A DNA stretch of 64,000 bases from Cinclus cinclus (taxonomy: Eukaryota > Chordata > Aves > Passeriformes > Cinclidae). Both the position numbers and the translations under genes were made by a program. Under the pieces are notes generated by a model. That model did not search any database, was not told where the DNA came from, and worked only from the letters and a program-made list of their open reading frames with translations. Below are positions 14,401 to 27,330 of this stretch, in pieces. Within the stretch, counting starts at the first letter, position 1. Every line of letters starts with the position of its first letter. Location of the stretch: positions 20,293,620 to 20,357,619 of the forward strand of contig NC_085046.1 in the NCBI RefSeq assembly GCF_963662255.1, in the 5' to 3' direction.

Positions 14401-17400
14401 GTTTCTTGCAGCACGTGCCGCTGCCAGCACCTGCCCCCTTCTTCCAGCCTGCACTGCCTCCATCGTGGAGCAGGGGAGAGCTGCACAGACAGGGACAGCT
14501 CTCTGAACTGACTGGTTCTGAAGAAGCTTGTGAGAGCTTCAGATGATGAACATCACTGACATTGCTGCCATCTGCTCTCGGAGCACTTGGAAACAAAGGG
14601 CAAAAAATGAGCTGAATAAAATTAATCACTCGTGTCTGGTTTTCTTTATTAAGAATCCTAAAGCTGCAGTTTGCCATTTGGGTGTAAGGAAAATAGATAC
14701 TGGTTTCCACATGATTGGTGAATTACCAACATAATATAATACTCGCATAGAAATTTTAACCTCCACTGTTTTCTCTCACTGGTGCATTACTGACCAATTA
14801 AATCCCAGTATCTGTCCCTTACCTGGCAGAGAGAATATGTGGTTCGAGAGGATGACATGTTAGCAGCTCCCACATGGAAAATGTCAGTCCCAGTCACTCA
14901 GAGGGGACACCAGAGCAACAAATAGCTCTGCAAAAACTGGTGTGGCAAAAGCACCTTGCTCTAAGTTCATACGGACTGTAACTAATATCCAGCATGTATC
15001 AGTCATGCAAGCACCTCTTTCAGTTTTGGATTTCTAGCAGATTCAGCCTTTCCCTTCTCCTGCTTCATCAGCTGGGGCTTGTGACTGTCCTGTTGAGGTC
15101 ACTGTGAATATCCACTTTGAGGCTTTGTCTGAGCACAAAATATCTGCCTGACTCTGAACTTCAGCTTTTGAAAAATCAAGCAGAGCTGGAATGTTTCACC
15201 TTTGTTTCCCTGATTGCAGTACATAGCTGGAGGTAGCATCTCTCCAGGACTATATTTAACTGTGTGGTCCTTTTGTACTGCATACTCACCCTGTAGGTCT
15301 GTTACAGACATAAAGTGAGACAAGTGTGTTTTTCATGGCTCAGTCTTGAAATCCTCTTTCAAAATGCTTAAGCTCAAAAAAATCAATTTATGCATCAAAC
15401 ACTTTGCACTAGTTCTCTAGTTTACACGAATTCTCTCATCTCTGGGAGCATGTAGCCCTTGGCTAGTGAGCATTCTGTTATACAAGAGAGAAAAATTGGA
15501 GGTAGTTGTGCTGAGTTTGTTTTTCAAAGTGACTCTTTTGACCTTTATGAATTTAGGAATTTTAACTATGGTTCTGTTTTTAAGTTCAGAGATTTTGGTA
15601 GCAGAACTATGTTTTCAGGTTACAAGGTTCCATGCCTGATCTTATGCTGTAAATTGCAACATTTAGCGATTTGTGGTTTAATTTAGAAGGATCACCTACT
15701 TTTCTAAATGCTTAAGTAATGTGGCAAGCTGTGGTTATTGATTCTCTCTGAATTTATTACAAGAAAGCTGCATTCACTCTCTCCTCTTGGGAATGCCTCT
15801 CCTGAACTGCGTGCTTGCTAGTGACAGCTTAGACCCCTGATACATAACCAGAGACCTTGCCTAATATCCTTGCAAGTACTTAGGGAATTTTTATTAAGTA
15901 AAAGCATCATTAAAGTAGACAGAATGATGAAGTTTAATGAGCATCTTTCTGACTTGATGTTGTTAGTTTTGCTGCTGCAGCAGCCATGCTGCTGTTGTTA
16001 CTTCCAGTGGGGCAGGTGGAAAATGCAGGAAGATTTTATTTATGTTTACATCTGCATACAAAGAAACATTCTTTTCATGAAAGTTACTTTTAAAAATATA
16101 TACAAGGAAAGAAAACTTCACAGAGTGTCTGTCTGAGGGCTTTCTGCACTTTCAGTCTTGCATCTCCACTTTAATTTTAATATAATGAGAAGTCTGCCTG
16201 CAATACTATAGCTGCTAAGTTTGCAGAGGTTCTGCTGTTTGTGAGCTGTGCTTAACCAGCTTCTGACTGTTACTGCAGGCTGCAAACTTCTGAAATATTT
16301 GTTTGCACTCTAGATTGCGTCCTTCAGCAGAGGTTTTGGCCTTTAAGCTGTGTGTAGTTTCCTGCTCAGAGCTGTACCAGCGCTGTGAACAGGTGACATT
16401 TCAGAGTATCTAGTGGGAAGGCACTGCCATGAATGTGTTATCAGCACTTATCTCACAAATCTGCCTTGAAACCGTAGCCACAATGTGCGTCAAAATTCTT
16501 TTGTGTGTTTATGGAGACAATCTGCCTTGGCTAAGGGTCTAGTCATGCAAACAGCTGTGTCAAGGTGCTCTAGCACATCACCATCCATCAGCTGAGCAGC
16601 AGAACTGTCTGTGTGCATGTCTTCAGCTGACCTCTGCTGCTGAGGAGGGTGTGCAAGTGTCTGCCTAACACATCTGATTCTGTGTTCATGCAGAACAAGA
16701 GCATGTACAGAGTTTGTACAGCTTGGCTACAGCTGTTTCTATGTCTGTCCAGTAAGAACTGAAATCATCAAAGACGTCACACAAACTTCACATCTATTAT
16801 AACTAAAGGGTTACAGGTTCTTGTGGGAGTCAGATAATTGCTTCTCTGTGCAGATAAGCACCATTAGTGGTTTTATTTTGCCTTTTTTTTTCCCTGCAGC
16901 TTTTTGTTTCCCTGGGAGCTATGAAAGCGGGGTCTGTTGTACCAGAAGTTCATTGAGAATTCTGAATTCTCTTTTCCCTACTGTAACAGAAGGCAAATTC
17001 TGTCCCAGAGGCATTATCATAGCCATTATTATATTTAAATATTGTTGTGACACCATATGTCTCCTCATATTTGATGTATGCAGACAGAAGAGAGAAACCC
17101 TGTGTGTGAAGGCTTGTATAATCTAGATACGTCTTATCCTTGCTCTTTGACTAGCAGACTACGTAAAAGATTGTAAAGCACTCATATTCAGTTGGGATAG
17201 CAGTGTGCATTGAAACTACCCTCATTTTGCCAGGGAAACCTAAGTAGATATATTTGATTTTCTTATTTCAAACCCAGTAGCTACTTTACTGAATGAAATT
17301 TTGGTTCTCACGATGATAGAAGTGGTTGGATATGAAAACAGGTAAAAAGAATGTGGAAGTGCTATAGATACCTTCAACTCATGTACATCTATTACTACTA

Positions 17401-18836
17401 ATGTAGTATTTTCATGGGGCAAAGGGAGTTGCTGGGGCACCAATAGCACTGAATATTGTAAAGAGCAAATACCAAAAAAATACCAAAAATATATATGGGT
17501 CAGTTGGTATTTTTACTGCTTAATGCACACAGTTGCTTCTGGACCTCTTCTCACAATCAAAAGGCATTGCCCAAGTAGACTTTACCAGAACTCTGAAGTT
17601 CATTCAAAATTGTCAGTAGTCAGGTTTTCTGCATTTTGAAAGCATCTGTGCAGTCAGTAGAATTCCCACCCATTTTCTTTGGGAAAGTTTGCTAATCTGA
17701 GGTCTGATAGTCCACATGCTTGAACATTTGCTCTGAGAAAGGAGGAAATGAGAGGCAGAATGAATGGATCACCTGAGATGAAAACTTGCATAAAGTTTCC
17801 AAAGCAAAAAGAGGAAGCCTAAACCAACTTGAGCAAAAGGAGGGTATGTAACACTTGACAACCACCTATGATGTTTCAGTCCTCTTTGGTTTGTCACTAA
17901 CAGGGCAAAGGAGCTGTGGGGCACCAGGATGTGGAATGTGGTACAGTGATAGGGAACTTCTGTTCCTATCCGCAAAGGATTTTTATGCTCAGATACAGTA
18001 GATCACTGGTTTCTCTGCTAATCAGTGCCTAAAGTCACAAATAGGGACTTAACCCAGCTTGAAGGTTAATTTTGTGTTTACCGAACCAGTGCTGTCTTCT
18101 AAGAGTTACAAAATTACTGCTGACAGCGGTTGGAATGCTGCCCTGCATATCATTCAGAACAAGATGTTGCTTGTTCCCTGACTTCATCTATCGTGGGTCA
18201 GTTTCTGATGGGACAGCCTCCTTGAATGTCACTTCTCTACGCTTCTACAGTGACGGCCTTTCATAATATTGAACCATCTCCTTCAATAGACTCCCTTGCT
18301 CCACTCACTTAACACCTTCCAAAACAGCAGTTATTGAGGATGTATATTGATTAATACAAATACTGTGTACTTGGATAAAATACAGCCTTGTGTTGCTGGA
18401 ACTCTATCTCTTAAGAAATAAAAGAAAAATATGTGTATTGTAGCTAATACAAAGCATGTAGTTGTTGCAGAGGGTCAGGGCTCTCTGCTTTCATCAGGAA
18501 ATGCCAGCTGATCCCTTGTTGACAGTAGGTGATGGAACACATAAAATTTCAGTAAGGTGAAGTAATGTCATAGTTTACAGTTGTATTTTCCTTGAGCAAG
18601 GTTGTTTGTATACAGTACACCTTGACAGCAGCCTGCTTAGCAGCATGATGTAAAACTTGAGCTGCTGAGAAGGTGAAACTAGCACTGCCTCTCCATCCCA
18701 CCCTACAAAAAGCTTTAATCCCATTCCAGTCCAGGAATGCCACAGTTGAAGTATCTTCCAGATACATCAATATAAAGCTCAGATCAGGTGCTAGCTTTTA
18801 GTCTTCTGGCATAGAATTAGAATAGTAAATAGACCA

Positions 18837-18882
18837 GAGTCACAGAATCACAAAGGTTGGAAAAGACCTCCAAGATCTCATG
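18837..18882 (-). mobile_element. Short CR1 LINE 3'-end fragment, antisense
   Basis: The stretch has the CR1 3' UTR reverse-complement pattern AGTCACAGAATCACAAAG followed by GTTGGAAAAGACCTCCAAG. It matches the left end of the copy at 7613. Only about 45 bases are recognisable; the sequence to the right no longer resembles CR1. Confidence 0.75.
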
Positions 18883-19951
18883 TATTGGTGACTTGGGAAG
18901 ACAAACACCATCACTCCAAACATGCCCTCTTCCTTCTTCTCCTGGCTTTCTGTGATGAGCAGGATGGGATATGCCTTGGGTCAGCTGGGGTCATCTGTCC
19001 CGGCTGCATCTCTTCCCAACAGCTTGTGCACTCCCAGCCCTCTCACTCGTGGGGTGAGGAGCAGGAAAGGCCTTGGCTCTGTGCAAGCCCTGCTCAGCAA
19101 TAACTAAAATATCCCTGCAAAAGTTTATCAACACTGATTCAAGTGCAAATCCAAACCACAGCCCCATACCAGCCACTATGAAGAAAAATACTGCAACCAA
19201 AACCCACAAATGCATCTACAAAAAGCACTTTATGTCAATAAGGGAAGTTAAGTTGGAGCTGTGTTTATTTTGGGTAGGTTTTTAATTTATTCTAATCAGG
19301 ATTACCATAAATTATCTGTTAATTACTGTGTGATATTTAGCAAGATCCTCTCAGCCATGTAGTCCATTTAGCTTCACAGTGAATGCTAGCCATCTTAATT
19401 GTAGGATACTTTGTCAACATTTAATCAGTGGTACTTACTAATGTGGCATTGATGTGTTGGTATCTGTCCCAGTGCTATCAATCATGTGTAAGCAGCAAAG
19501 GCGGCTGTGACACCATTGCTCTCTGTCACATTATCAAGCCCCTGGGTTTTCTGGTTAGGGATGATGCTCACTTTGCTCTAAGCAGGCACTCTATCTCTCC
19601 AGTTCAACCCAATTTTTGTCATTGTCTACTTGAATACACATCCTTGCAGCCTTCCAAGCCTTAATCCCATAGCTGCAGAATAAAGGTTGCTAGTTTCTGA
19701 AGGCAAAACTGATTGCTCCTTCACTGCTCCAAAACCCTGTTCTTCGCTGATGTTACTCCCCTGAAAAGTCACAAAAAAACCAAATGTTAATGACTGCAGA
19801 TTGAGAGCTAATAGAAAATTCAGTGTGTTGAGACAAAATAAAGACCTTTTTTCTTTTATTTCTAGTAGCTAGACGTATTGTTTAATGTGCTACAGAGTAA
19901 AAGTCTATGTTTAATGGCTGTATCACAATTTTTTTTCTCTTTTCCTTACAG

Positions 19952-20054
19952 TCTTTATGGCAGACACATGCAGGCTAACCCTGAACCTCCAAAGAAGAAC
20001 AATGACAAGTCAAAGAAGATCAGCCGTAAACCTCTGGCAGCCAAGAACAAATAA
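19952..20054 (+). CDS. RSU1: RSU1 terminal coding exon (Ras suppressor protein 1, C-terminus)
   Basis: Only the last coding exon of RSU1 is in the window. It starts with a single T completing a split Tyr codon (TA|T), then encodes 33 residues beginning LYGRHMQANPEPPKK and ending SKKISRKPLAAKNK, followed by TAA at 20052-20054. This is the basic, lysine-rich tail that follows the leucine-rich repeats of RSU1, and it matches the human tail almost residue for residue; the last residue is Lys where I recall Arg in human. RSU1 is a cytoplasmic leucine-rich-repeat adaptor that binds the LIM5 domain of PINCH1 and so joins the ILK-PINCH-parvin complex at integrin adhesions; it was first found as a suppressor of Ras transformation. 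An overlapping open frame starting at the ATG at 19957 is a shadow. The leucine-rich-repeat exons lie left of the window. Confidence 0.96.
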
Positions 20055-20425
20055 GTGCCCGACTTCTGCCTCTATTTTACATCTGTTGCATTGCTTTTGC
20101 TTGTGCCCACAATATTTCTACACATCTCCTATTACATATAAGAAGGCAGGGATTAGAATTAAATGCAATTTACTATGTATAATGCTTTAGAAGATACTGC
20201 TAGAGGGAAACAAAATTACATATCCTCCTAACTATGGTCACATTTATGTAGCCATTTGATATACCACTGTCAGACATGCTTTAGCTTTTCTATTTATATA
20301 TATATTAATACCCTCTTTTCACATGTCGCATCCTGTTAAAATTGGGGAGTTTGCACTTATACTGTACTGAATTTCATATGATACTCCAAGTGATTTTAAT
20401 AAAGCCCTTCATTTGTATTGTTGTT
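20055..20425 (+). other. RSU1: RSU1 3' UTR
   Basis: About 370 bases of AT-rich sequence separate the RSU1 stop codon from a canonical AATAAA. The end is placed about 20 bases after that signal, where a T/GT-rich stretch begins; the exact cleavage site is inferred. There are no further long open frames or repeats in it. Confidence 0.75.
20398..20403 (+). terminator. RSU1: RSU1 poly(A) signal AATAAA
   Basis: A canonical AATAAA lies 344 bases after the RSU1 stop. It is followed within 20-35 bases by a T- and GT-rich stretch (TTTGTATTGTTGTTC), the usual downstream element for cleavage and polyadenylation. Confidence 0.8.
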
Positions 20426-23400
20426 CAGTTTCTTCGGTGGGACTTCTGAATAGGAGATTACTTGAGGAATGCATGTGTCCAGTTTCCTGTAATATGGTGA
20501 TTCCGTCTGTAGGAATGTAGTGGCATTATATCTGATCCAAGTTAGTTAAAATGCAAAGCATTCTGTTCAAGGAGTGAAACATTTTAATCAGTTCCTTTTT
20601 CTTTTTATGTTGCTGTGGACTGCTCTTTTTGCCTTGAAGGTTATTTTGAAATCAAGGAATAGGGAAGGGGAGAGAGGAAAAAAATTGTCTTTGTAGAGAG
20701 CTGCCAATTGCCAGACTCAGTTTGGGGAAGAGAACTTTGTCATTTGAAGAAACTGGTACTTCTGCCAATTTTTCAAGTGATTTTTTTTCTTTAGGGAGAG
20801 AACCCAAATAATGTGTTTAATCTCTGCTTAAAGTGCTTATATTGAAGAGCTGTTCCAAATGGCTTTTGAAAATGCCACAGGTTCTATATTTATCTATACA
20901 AAGCTGGCACCACAACCAAGCTCAGAAGCTGCAAATGGTTTAACAGCTCAAATATTTTCAGATTCTACCAATGGATAAACAATTTTAGGACAAACCTAAA
21001 ATCTACAGACAGTGTTTCCCAAACAATTTTATTCTTAGGAGAGCAAAAGCCAATAAGGGAACTTAAGGAACAACAACAGATATTCATACTTGGATTGCTT
21101 GTGTCAAGACCTTCCTGCCCTTGATTTCCAATTTAATGAATTTCATACCTGATCAACCCATTACCAAGTGTTGGCTGCCATCCCATCCGGACAGCAAGCT
21201 GGGACGCATGCCCAGACTGCTGAGACAAGCCTGTTGTGTTCAGTGGGAAAAGAAAAGATTTTAAATATCTCATGCTAGAAGTGATGCCTTCTGCAAAAGC
21301 TTATCTGAAGTTTCTGCAATCAGTACCAGGCTCTCAAGCGCATTTAGGATTGCCCCAGCATTTAGGTAACATGGTTGCCTTAGTCTGGGAATAAATGTAT
21401 TGACATATATTTTGCAACAGATTTTTTTGAATTGGCAAGCAGAGCTAGGAAGTTGGCATCAAGCTTTAGACACACTTTAAGTGGTCTTCAGTACTTCAGA
21501 AGAATGAGGCAGTCTTGGTAGGCAGATGGAGAACAGTAAAAACGGTAGACTTGTCAGGAACAGTCAATTCTATCTGTTGCAAGCTCTGCAGAGGATTTTC
21601 CAGATCTCTTAAGTGATCTGCCTAGGGAACAGGTCCAACTGAAACAGGCTCATGAAGGTGCTAGGTTGGATGCATGTTAAGAATTCACAGCAAAAACTGT
21701 GCCCCATCTGGAATGCACACAATTTAATGTGGTGTAGTTATTAACACGTGAGAGCGTTTACTGACAATAATAATCATGCTACAAAAAGTCCTGAGGAAAT
21801 GTCAATGAAATGTCAGAAGATCCCCAAACTACTATGGCAAGTTGGGTTTGGAACAAAATAAATAGCAAGGGCACGTGTATCCGGAAGGGGTGAAGAGACC
21901 CTGAATCCTTCCCCAGCACTGAGTGCTACCCCAGCCCTGGAGGAGGGCACTTCCTCAGGGCTGCACCACTGCTTTCCTGACAGATGCCAGATACCGGCTT
22001 TGAGATTCAGAGATGTTCTACATACACTCACTTCCAGCTGAAATGGATTCACCAGTCTTCTAAAATCTTCCTGTGTTACACGCAGACAGGGCTTTCAGTG
22101 AGTGGAGTGGGAGTACAGCTTTCCTTTGGTTTGAACAGAAATCCAGCCAGAGGTGAAGGTTTAGGTGGTGTTTGAGACTGTGTCCATCACTCACTCTGTG
22201 TCGTGGGGTTTAGGCAAAAAAGAAGTTGCTACAGGGCTACAAGTGTTTCAAAGCATGGAGTAGCATCTCTAATGTAAAATTCAAAGCTTGTTGGGGAAGG
22301 TCTGATGATGTTATTGGTGGGAAGCTACAGCACTGCTTTAAAATAAGCTTATGGTTTTCAAGCATTAGTCAGACTTCCATTAACTGCAGTTGCAAATTTT
22401 GAAAGTGTTGAAAGAGTCATGAAAGCTCTCCTCTGCAGGATTGCAAAGTATTGATTGGAGCATTCTTGTGTGCTCATAGCAAAAAAATCCACCCAACCTT
22501 CCCACTTCTTCCCTCATGAAGGAGGAAGAAACACAGTTTTGACAAGCAAACGCAGGAATGAAGGGCCTGGGGAAGAGTAAGTGAAAGGCATAAAGATGAG
22601 AAGGATAAAAGAAATCCTAAAGGGAGAAGTACTATCACTGAAGATGGTGGCAGATGTGGGGGGAAAAGAAGTTTCTTGAAAAGAAAGATGAAAAAACAAG
22701 ATAATGATCTCAGAAGATGATGAAAACCTGAAATGCATAAAGCTTTACAAACAGAAAACAAAATGGGTTGTAGAAGAATGTTCTTCAGAGGTGCAGGGCA
22801 GAATAAAAGAAAAGGGAAAGAAAAGCAAACTATCTGGGATGTAATGTGCTAAGGTTTTAGTGTTTCTAAAAATGCTCCAGCTTCTTAGAGCAAACTACAC
22901 AACAGTTTTAATGTGAGTGATGATTTTATGTATCTGTTCTCTAAGGTCATCCCTTTTTTAATATTTAAAAACAATGTTATGTTTTACTGGGTCACCTTTA
23001 TTTCCTCATTTTACTAAAGGAAAGGAGTTCTATCTTACTGTAGTGAACCACTTAAGGAGCAGTGCAGCTCATGATGGTCCCCACGGTCATTTCTGCAGAG
23101 GATCCATCAAACTGAGGCCCCTTCCAGTGAGTCCTTGGCAGCTGCACCTAGGTGAGCACTTGAGCTGTGCCAGCTCTGGAAAAGCTGGTCTTTGCTCCAC
23201 TGATCAGTATTGTTTCACTGGCCTATTGAAAATGAGATCTCTGATCTCAGGTTGCCTTTAAGAGGTCATCTTTACCATCCATCCATCCATCCATCCATCC
23301 ATGGTCACTTGTTCAGGTTGTGTCTTTGGGCCACCCTCTCACACAGCCAACAGCATTCCCCTTTGAGGGGAGAAAATTATTCCTGTGAAGAGAAAATTTG

Positions 23401-23999
23401 CTTTATTACAGATTTCCTGTACCTGAGACCTCTTTGAAATCCATTATGCTGGTAATGCTCTGTTTTGATTTTGCATGTGGTGAACTGGAAAGAATATGCC
23501 AAATTTTTTGTCTACTATACACCCTGACAGAGGAAACCTTTGAAAAATTGCCATAAACCTGACATGCTGTGCCTGTTCAAAGAGTGGCCTGGGGAACTAA
23601 TGTTCCTTGCTAAAGGTAGAGCAGGATGAAACCAGAAAATGTGCTTGTGCAGGCACCATCCACAGTTTTCTTGTACTTAACAGTGTCAGCCCTGTATTAC
23701 CTCCTGCAGTCCTTTTGTTGGACAGGTAACAGTTATAAAAAAAACTCAGTTCTGAGAAAATGAGCACTGCTCTTGCTCTCTTTCTTACGTAAAAATATGT
23801 GAGGAACAGCAACTGTGATTTTAAAGTTTCACCTTTTTGAGATTGCTAGTCTAGGAATAAGTTTCCTTTGGAGTCACTGGTGTTCAAGCACCTTTATTTT
23901 GGTTTTAGTCAGGTCTTTTGTGTTAAGGAAATGACAGTAGCATCTGCTTATCAGTTATCTTCCATCCTTACAGCTGGCAAATCACAGCAACAGTACGGG
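20426..23999. other. Intergenic, RSU1 downstream flank
   Basis: The stretch is ordinary AT-rich sequence without a recognisable gene, RNA or transposon. A short (ATCC)n run sits at 23276-23302. The open frames here are short and lack any family resemblance. Confidence 0.7.
23276..23302. repeat. (ATCC)n microsatellite
   Basis: About six to seven perfect CCAT/ATCC tetranucleotide units. Confidence 0.95.
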
Positions 24000-26900
24000 A
24001 GTTTCTCCTGAACTGGCAGCCTGTTCCAAGGTATAATCTGAGCTGGTGTGTCCCTCACCTCTCCTCCCTCCTGCACTGTCTGTACTCCCCATCCTCCTCC
24101 TCTGGGCTCTCCCCACCATCACTACATGGGACTGGATCCTGGCCTTCTGGAGGAGCTGGAGAGAGACAAATCCTCCTGTTCTGCCCGACCCTCTGCTCCC
24201 AGGAAGCAGAGTGAAGTCAGGAAGCACCTCCAGCTCCAGCAGTGCTTGGGTGTTCCACGCTGGCTCATGGCTTGGGGCTGGTAGGAAAGCTGGGAGGCCA
24301 AGTCTGTGCCATCCCCACGCTTGCTGAGCAGCAGGAGCTCCAGAGACGGGGAATATTTCCAGTTTGTAGCGGGTGGTAACTGTTAATATCCTCATGACAA
24401 CCAGGAGGAGTGAGATTGTCATCGGTTATATTAGTTGTTAATTTTGTAAATATTAACAATTTCTAGGATTATGGCACAGGATGTGAGCTGTCAACTTGCT
24501 TTATTTTCCTCCTACTCCTTCTTGCAATGACACATCTTTTATACTTTCAGATTCATGCCATGTGTTGGTTACCTTGCACTGACACCAGGGCTGGCATGTG
24601 CTCTGCGATGAAACCACCATAACCTCCCAAAAGTTAGACTTTCTTTCCCTCCTGGGTACTTTGTTTCCTCTTACCTAAGGGGAAGTAATTTGCCTGTAGA
24701 AAGCAGTGATTTATAAATCTCTGTGGTTGGTTTCCATCCAGCGCTGCTGCCAAAGCTGCTGTCATTGGCACGGCTGAGCTCCTGCTTCTTCTTCCAGCTC
24801 ACCTGTGAGTGCCTCAGGCGGGCACTGCCACTCCAGTCCCCCCCGGAGCAGGAGCTGAGTTACAGCTCACAAGGAACCGTATCCCTGCTGTGAGAAAGTC
24901 CTGAAAAGTGACATTTTTACAATGTGTCTCAAGAGCAAAATTTTACCCATATTTTTAGATCAAGAAGCACGGCAATTGCGAGAGAACCAGTCACAGGAGT
25001 CACCCCTGCAGCTTGATGGACGTGTTCAGAGGCAGCTTTAGAGGCAAGGTGCAGCTGGGGGCAGAGCACAGGGGAAGGTGGCTTTTCCAGGGCACTCACT
25101 CCTCACCTTGGCTCCCTTGCTGCTACCGAGAGCCTCTGTGCTGCTCTGCCCCGCTCCTGTGCCGCTGGCAGCTCTGAGAGTACAGCCCTGAGCTGGCAGC
25201 CCTGAGTGCACAGCCCTGAGCGTACAGCCCTGAGCGTATGGCCCCGAACGTGCAACCCTGAGTGCATGGCCCTGAGCGTACAGCCCTGAGCGTATGGCCC
25301 CGAATGTACAGCCCTGAGCGTACAGCCCTGAGCGTATGGCCCCGAACGTGCAACCCTGAGTGCATGGCCCTGAGCATACAGCCCTGAGCACACAGCCCTG
25401 AGCACACGGCCCTGAGTGCACAGCCCTGAGCGTACAGCCCTGAGCACAGGGCCCTGAGCATACGGCCAGCGTTCAGCCGAGCAGTGATGACCCCCAGGCT
25501 GAATTTTCCTGATATCCCAGTTACTCAAGGTAATGTTTCAAGTGGCCTGGTGCTGAAGCAGCTCAGCGCCAGCATGGGTGGGGAACGTGGCTGTGTCCGT
25601 CTGGGTGCTGGCAGGGGACAAGCAGCACCTGCAGCTGGGGTGATCCATGCCTGCAGATGGTGCCTTGGGAGCACCGGACTGAATACCGCACTGTTTGAGT
25701 AATCATCTGAATGGAGTGCCCTCTCCCAGGGCGGCGATCCTGCAGGTCCTCAGGCAGTTTTGTCCTGTACCCGGAAGCCTGGGCGATGCTGTGCTCCTCG
25801 TCGTTTTGCTGATCCATGCTTTGCCAGCATGGGAATTGCGGGCTGCTGGCAGTGTAATTCCCAGCGACAGGAAGCTACTGCCAGGCAGAGCCTGAGCAAC
25901 AGGGACACCTCCTGCCGTGGGGATGCCCCCTGCCAGCACCCACGGAGCCACACCGAGCTCGGTCAGCAGCACTCTCCAGGAACTAAGCACCGCAGAAATC
26001 CTAGAGGGGCTCGGAAGGAGCCGCTTGTGGGGTCAGCACGGCAGTGCCTCGGCCAGAAGGGAGCAGAGCCAGAGCTGGCCTGAGGCTCGACCTGCAGCAC
26101 GGAGGGGGGCAACACTTCAGGGGCTGTGGGTCCTGCTGCGGTGTGGGTGGCTCAGACTCCATGCAGGAGAGTGGACTTTAATTTCGTACTGCTTGTTGCT
26201 TGCCCTCCAGCTGTGTAGTTTAGGATGTAACAGCAGTGGCATGGAGAACTGGTGATCTTGTCGACTGCCCCCTCACAGCAGTGGGGTTCAGAAACCCTAT
26301 TGTTGGTGATCTGGTTTGAGCATCCTCAGCCACTTCTTTGCTCTCATATCGATCCAGATACTTTAGGGAGCTGGTCTAACATGCCTGGCACACGTGATTT
26401 CCCAACATCAAACAGAAATGAGTGTCTGTGTTTAGAATTGGAGGAATGCAGTGCATGGGTTGTTCCTGGGATATGCTTTTAGCAGTTTCCATCCAGACTG
26501 TACAATGGTACTTTCCTGTCTCATTTCTGGTAAGCTTAGGATACTCGAAAGATTTCTGCACTGCCGGTTTATGCCCAGAGACTCATTAAATACCTTGTGG
26601 ATCAGATATTCAATACTAATCCGCTCTGAGGGCAAACACAAAAATCAAAGCTTTGATTTCAATCCCGGTACCTTGCAGACACCGTGTGCTCCTGGGGTGC
26701 AGCTTCCAGCGCCCCCGAGCTGCCCGCGCAGCCAGGGAGGATGCCCGGCACACCTCGGGATGCACTTTCCGCCTGTGCCAGCAGTGGGGGCAAGAATACA
26801 GCCGGAGAGGCGAGGGGGGGAACGCCAGACGGATCTAAAACTCATGCCTGAAATCCTTTTCATTCCCCGTGTTGCTGGTACAAAAACATGCCGAGACAGT

Positions 26901-27330
26901 TCGCAGTGAGCACGACTGTCACCCCAGGCTTGGCAGGGTATCCCCAGGGAGACTGCTGGTATTTCCTTTCCCCTCACTTTGCTTTTACATCAACTCCGCC
27001 AATTAAGCAACCAAATAATTCAGGGGCAGCCATGTGGCACCGAGTGCTGTAGCTATGGCTAAAAATAACCCCAGAGCCTCGGGGAAGACAGCTCCAAGGG
27101 CTGTGCCCCAAGCCGAGTCCCGCTGTGGTGTGTGTGCAGTGCATCACGGCCCTGGCTCGCCCCAGCCGGGCTGGCTGTGCTGGCCTGGCTGGATTTGAGG
27201 GCAGTGATGCTCCTCGGCACCTCTCCCTGCTCTGCCCCCAGCTGCCGTGGAGCTGGCACCCCAGGCACGAAGGGCTCGGGACCGGGAGCCTGGAACCACC
27301 TTCTCTATCCCGACGCAAAGCATTGACTTA
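24000..27330. other. GC-rich intergenic block with minisatellite
   Basis: Base composition rises sharply compared with both flanks, and many frames are open in both strands as a result. I see no signal peptide, catalytic motif or consistent splice pattern in any of them. The block holds a 14-bp tandem repeat (separate entry). It could be an unrecognised non-coding transcript, decayed repeat material or simply a GC-rich segment; the sequence alone does not decide. Confidence 0.5.
25170..25466. repeat. 14-bp minisatellite, about 21 copies
   Basis: Tandem units of the type CAGCCCTGAGCGTA vary at a few positions (CGTA, CACA, TGCA; GCCC versus ACCC; TGAG versus CGAA). A longer period is visible: a run of units starting near 25235 recurs at 25333, an offset of 98 bases, or seven units. 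Because the unit has no stop in several minus-strand frames, it opens three overlapping 112-141 codon frames with a 14-residue period. These are artefacts. Confidence 0.95.

Larger units (their letters stand above)
1..19951 (+). other. RSU1: Last intron of RSU1 (3' part)
   Basis: This stretch ends at a clear splice acceptor, a T/C-rich tract followed by TTACAG at 19946-19951, directly before the RSU1 terminal exon. I looked for the preceding RSU1 exon, which should end with codons for the segment before the tail (…SETYKY), and did not recognise it or any other leucine-rich-repeat exon here. All 20 kb is therefore best read as one intron. It contains a (TTTC)n tract, two CR1 fragments, a duplicated 29-mer and scattered A- or T-runs, described separately. 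The remaining open frames are short, lack splice logic and resemble no family I know. Since RSU1 introns are long in other vertebrates, this size is unsurprising. Confidence 0.8.

Noticed and set aside
19957..20190. 77-codon open frame with an ATG over the RSU1 last exon
   Set aside because: It is out of frame with the conserved RSU1 tail.
25038..25528. Three overlapping minus-strand frames with a 14-residue repeated peptide
   Set aside because: They are produced by the 14-bp minisatellite, which lacks stops in several frames. All three frames are open at once, so none shows coding selection.
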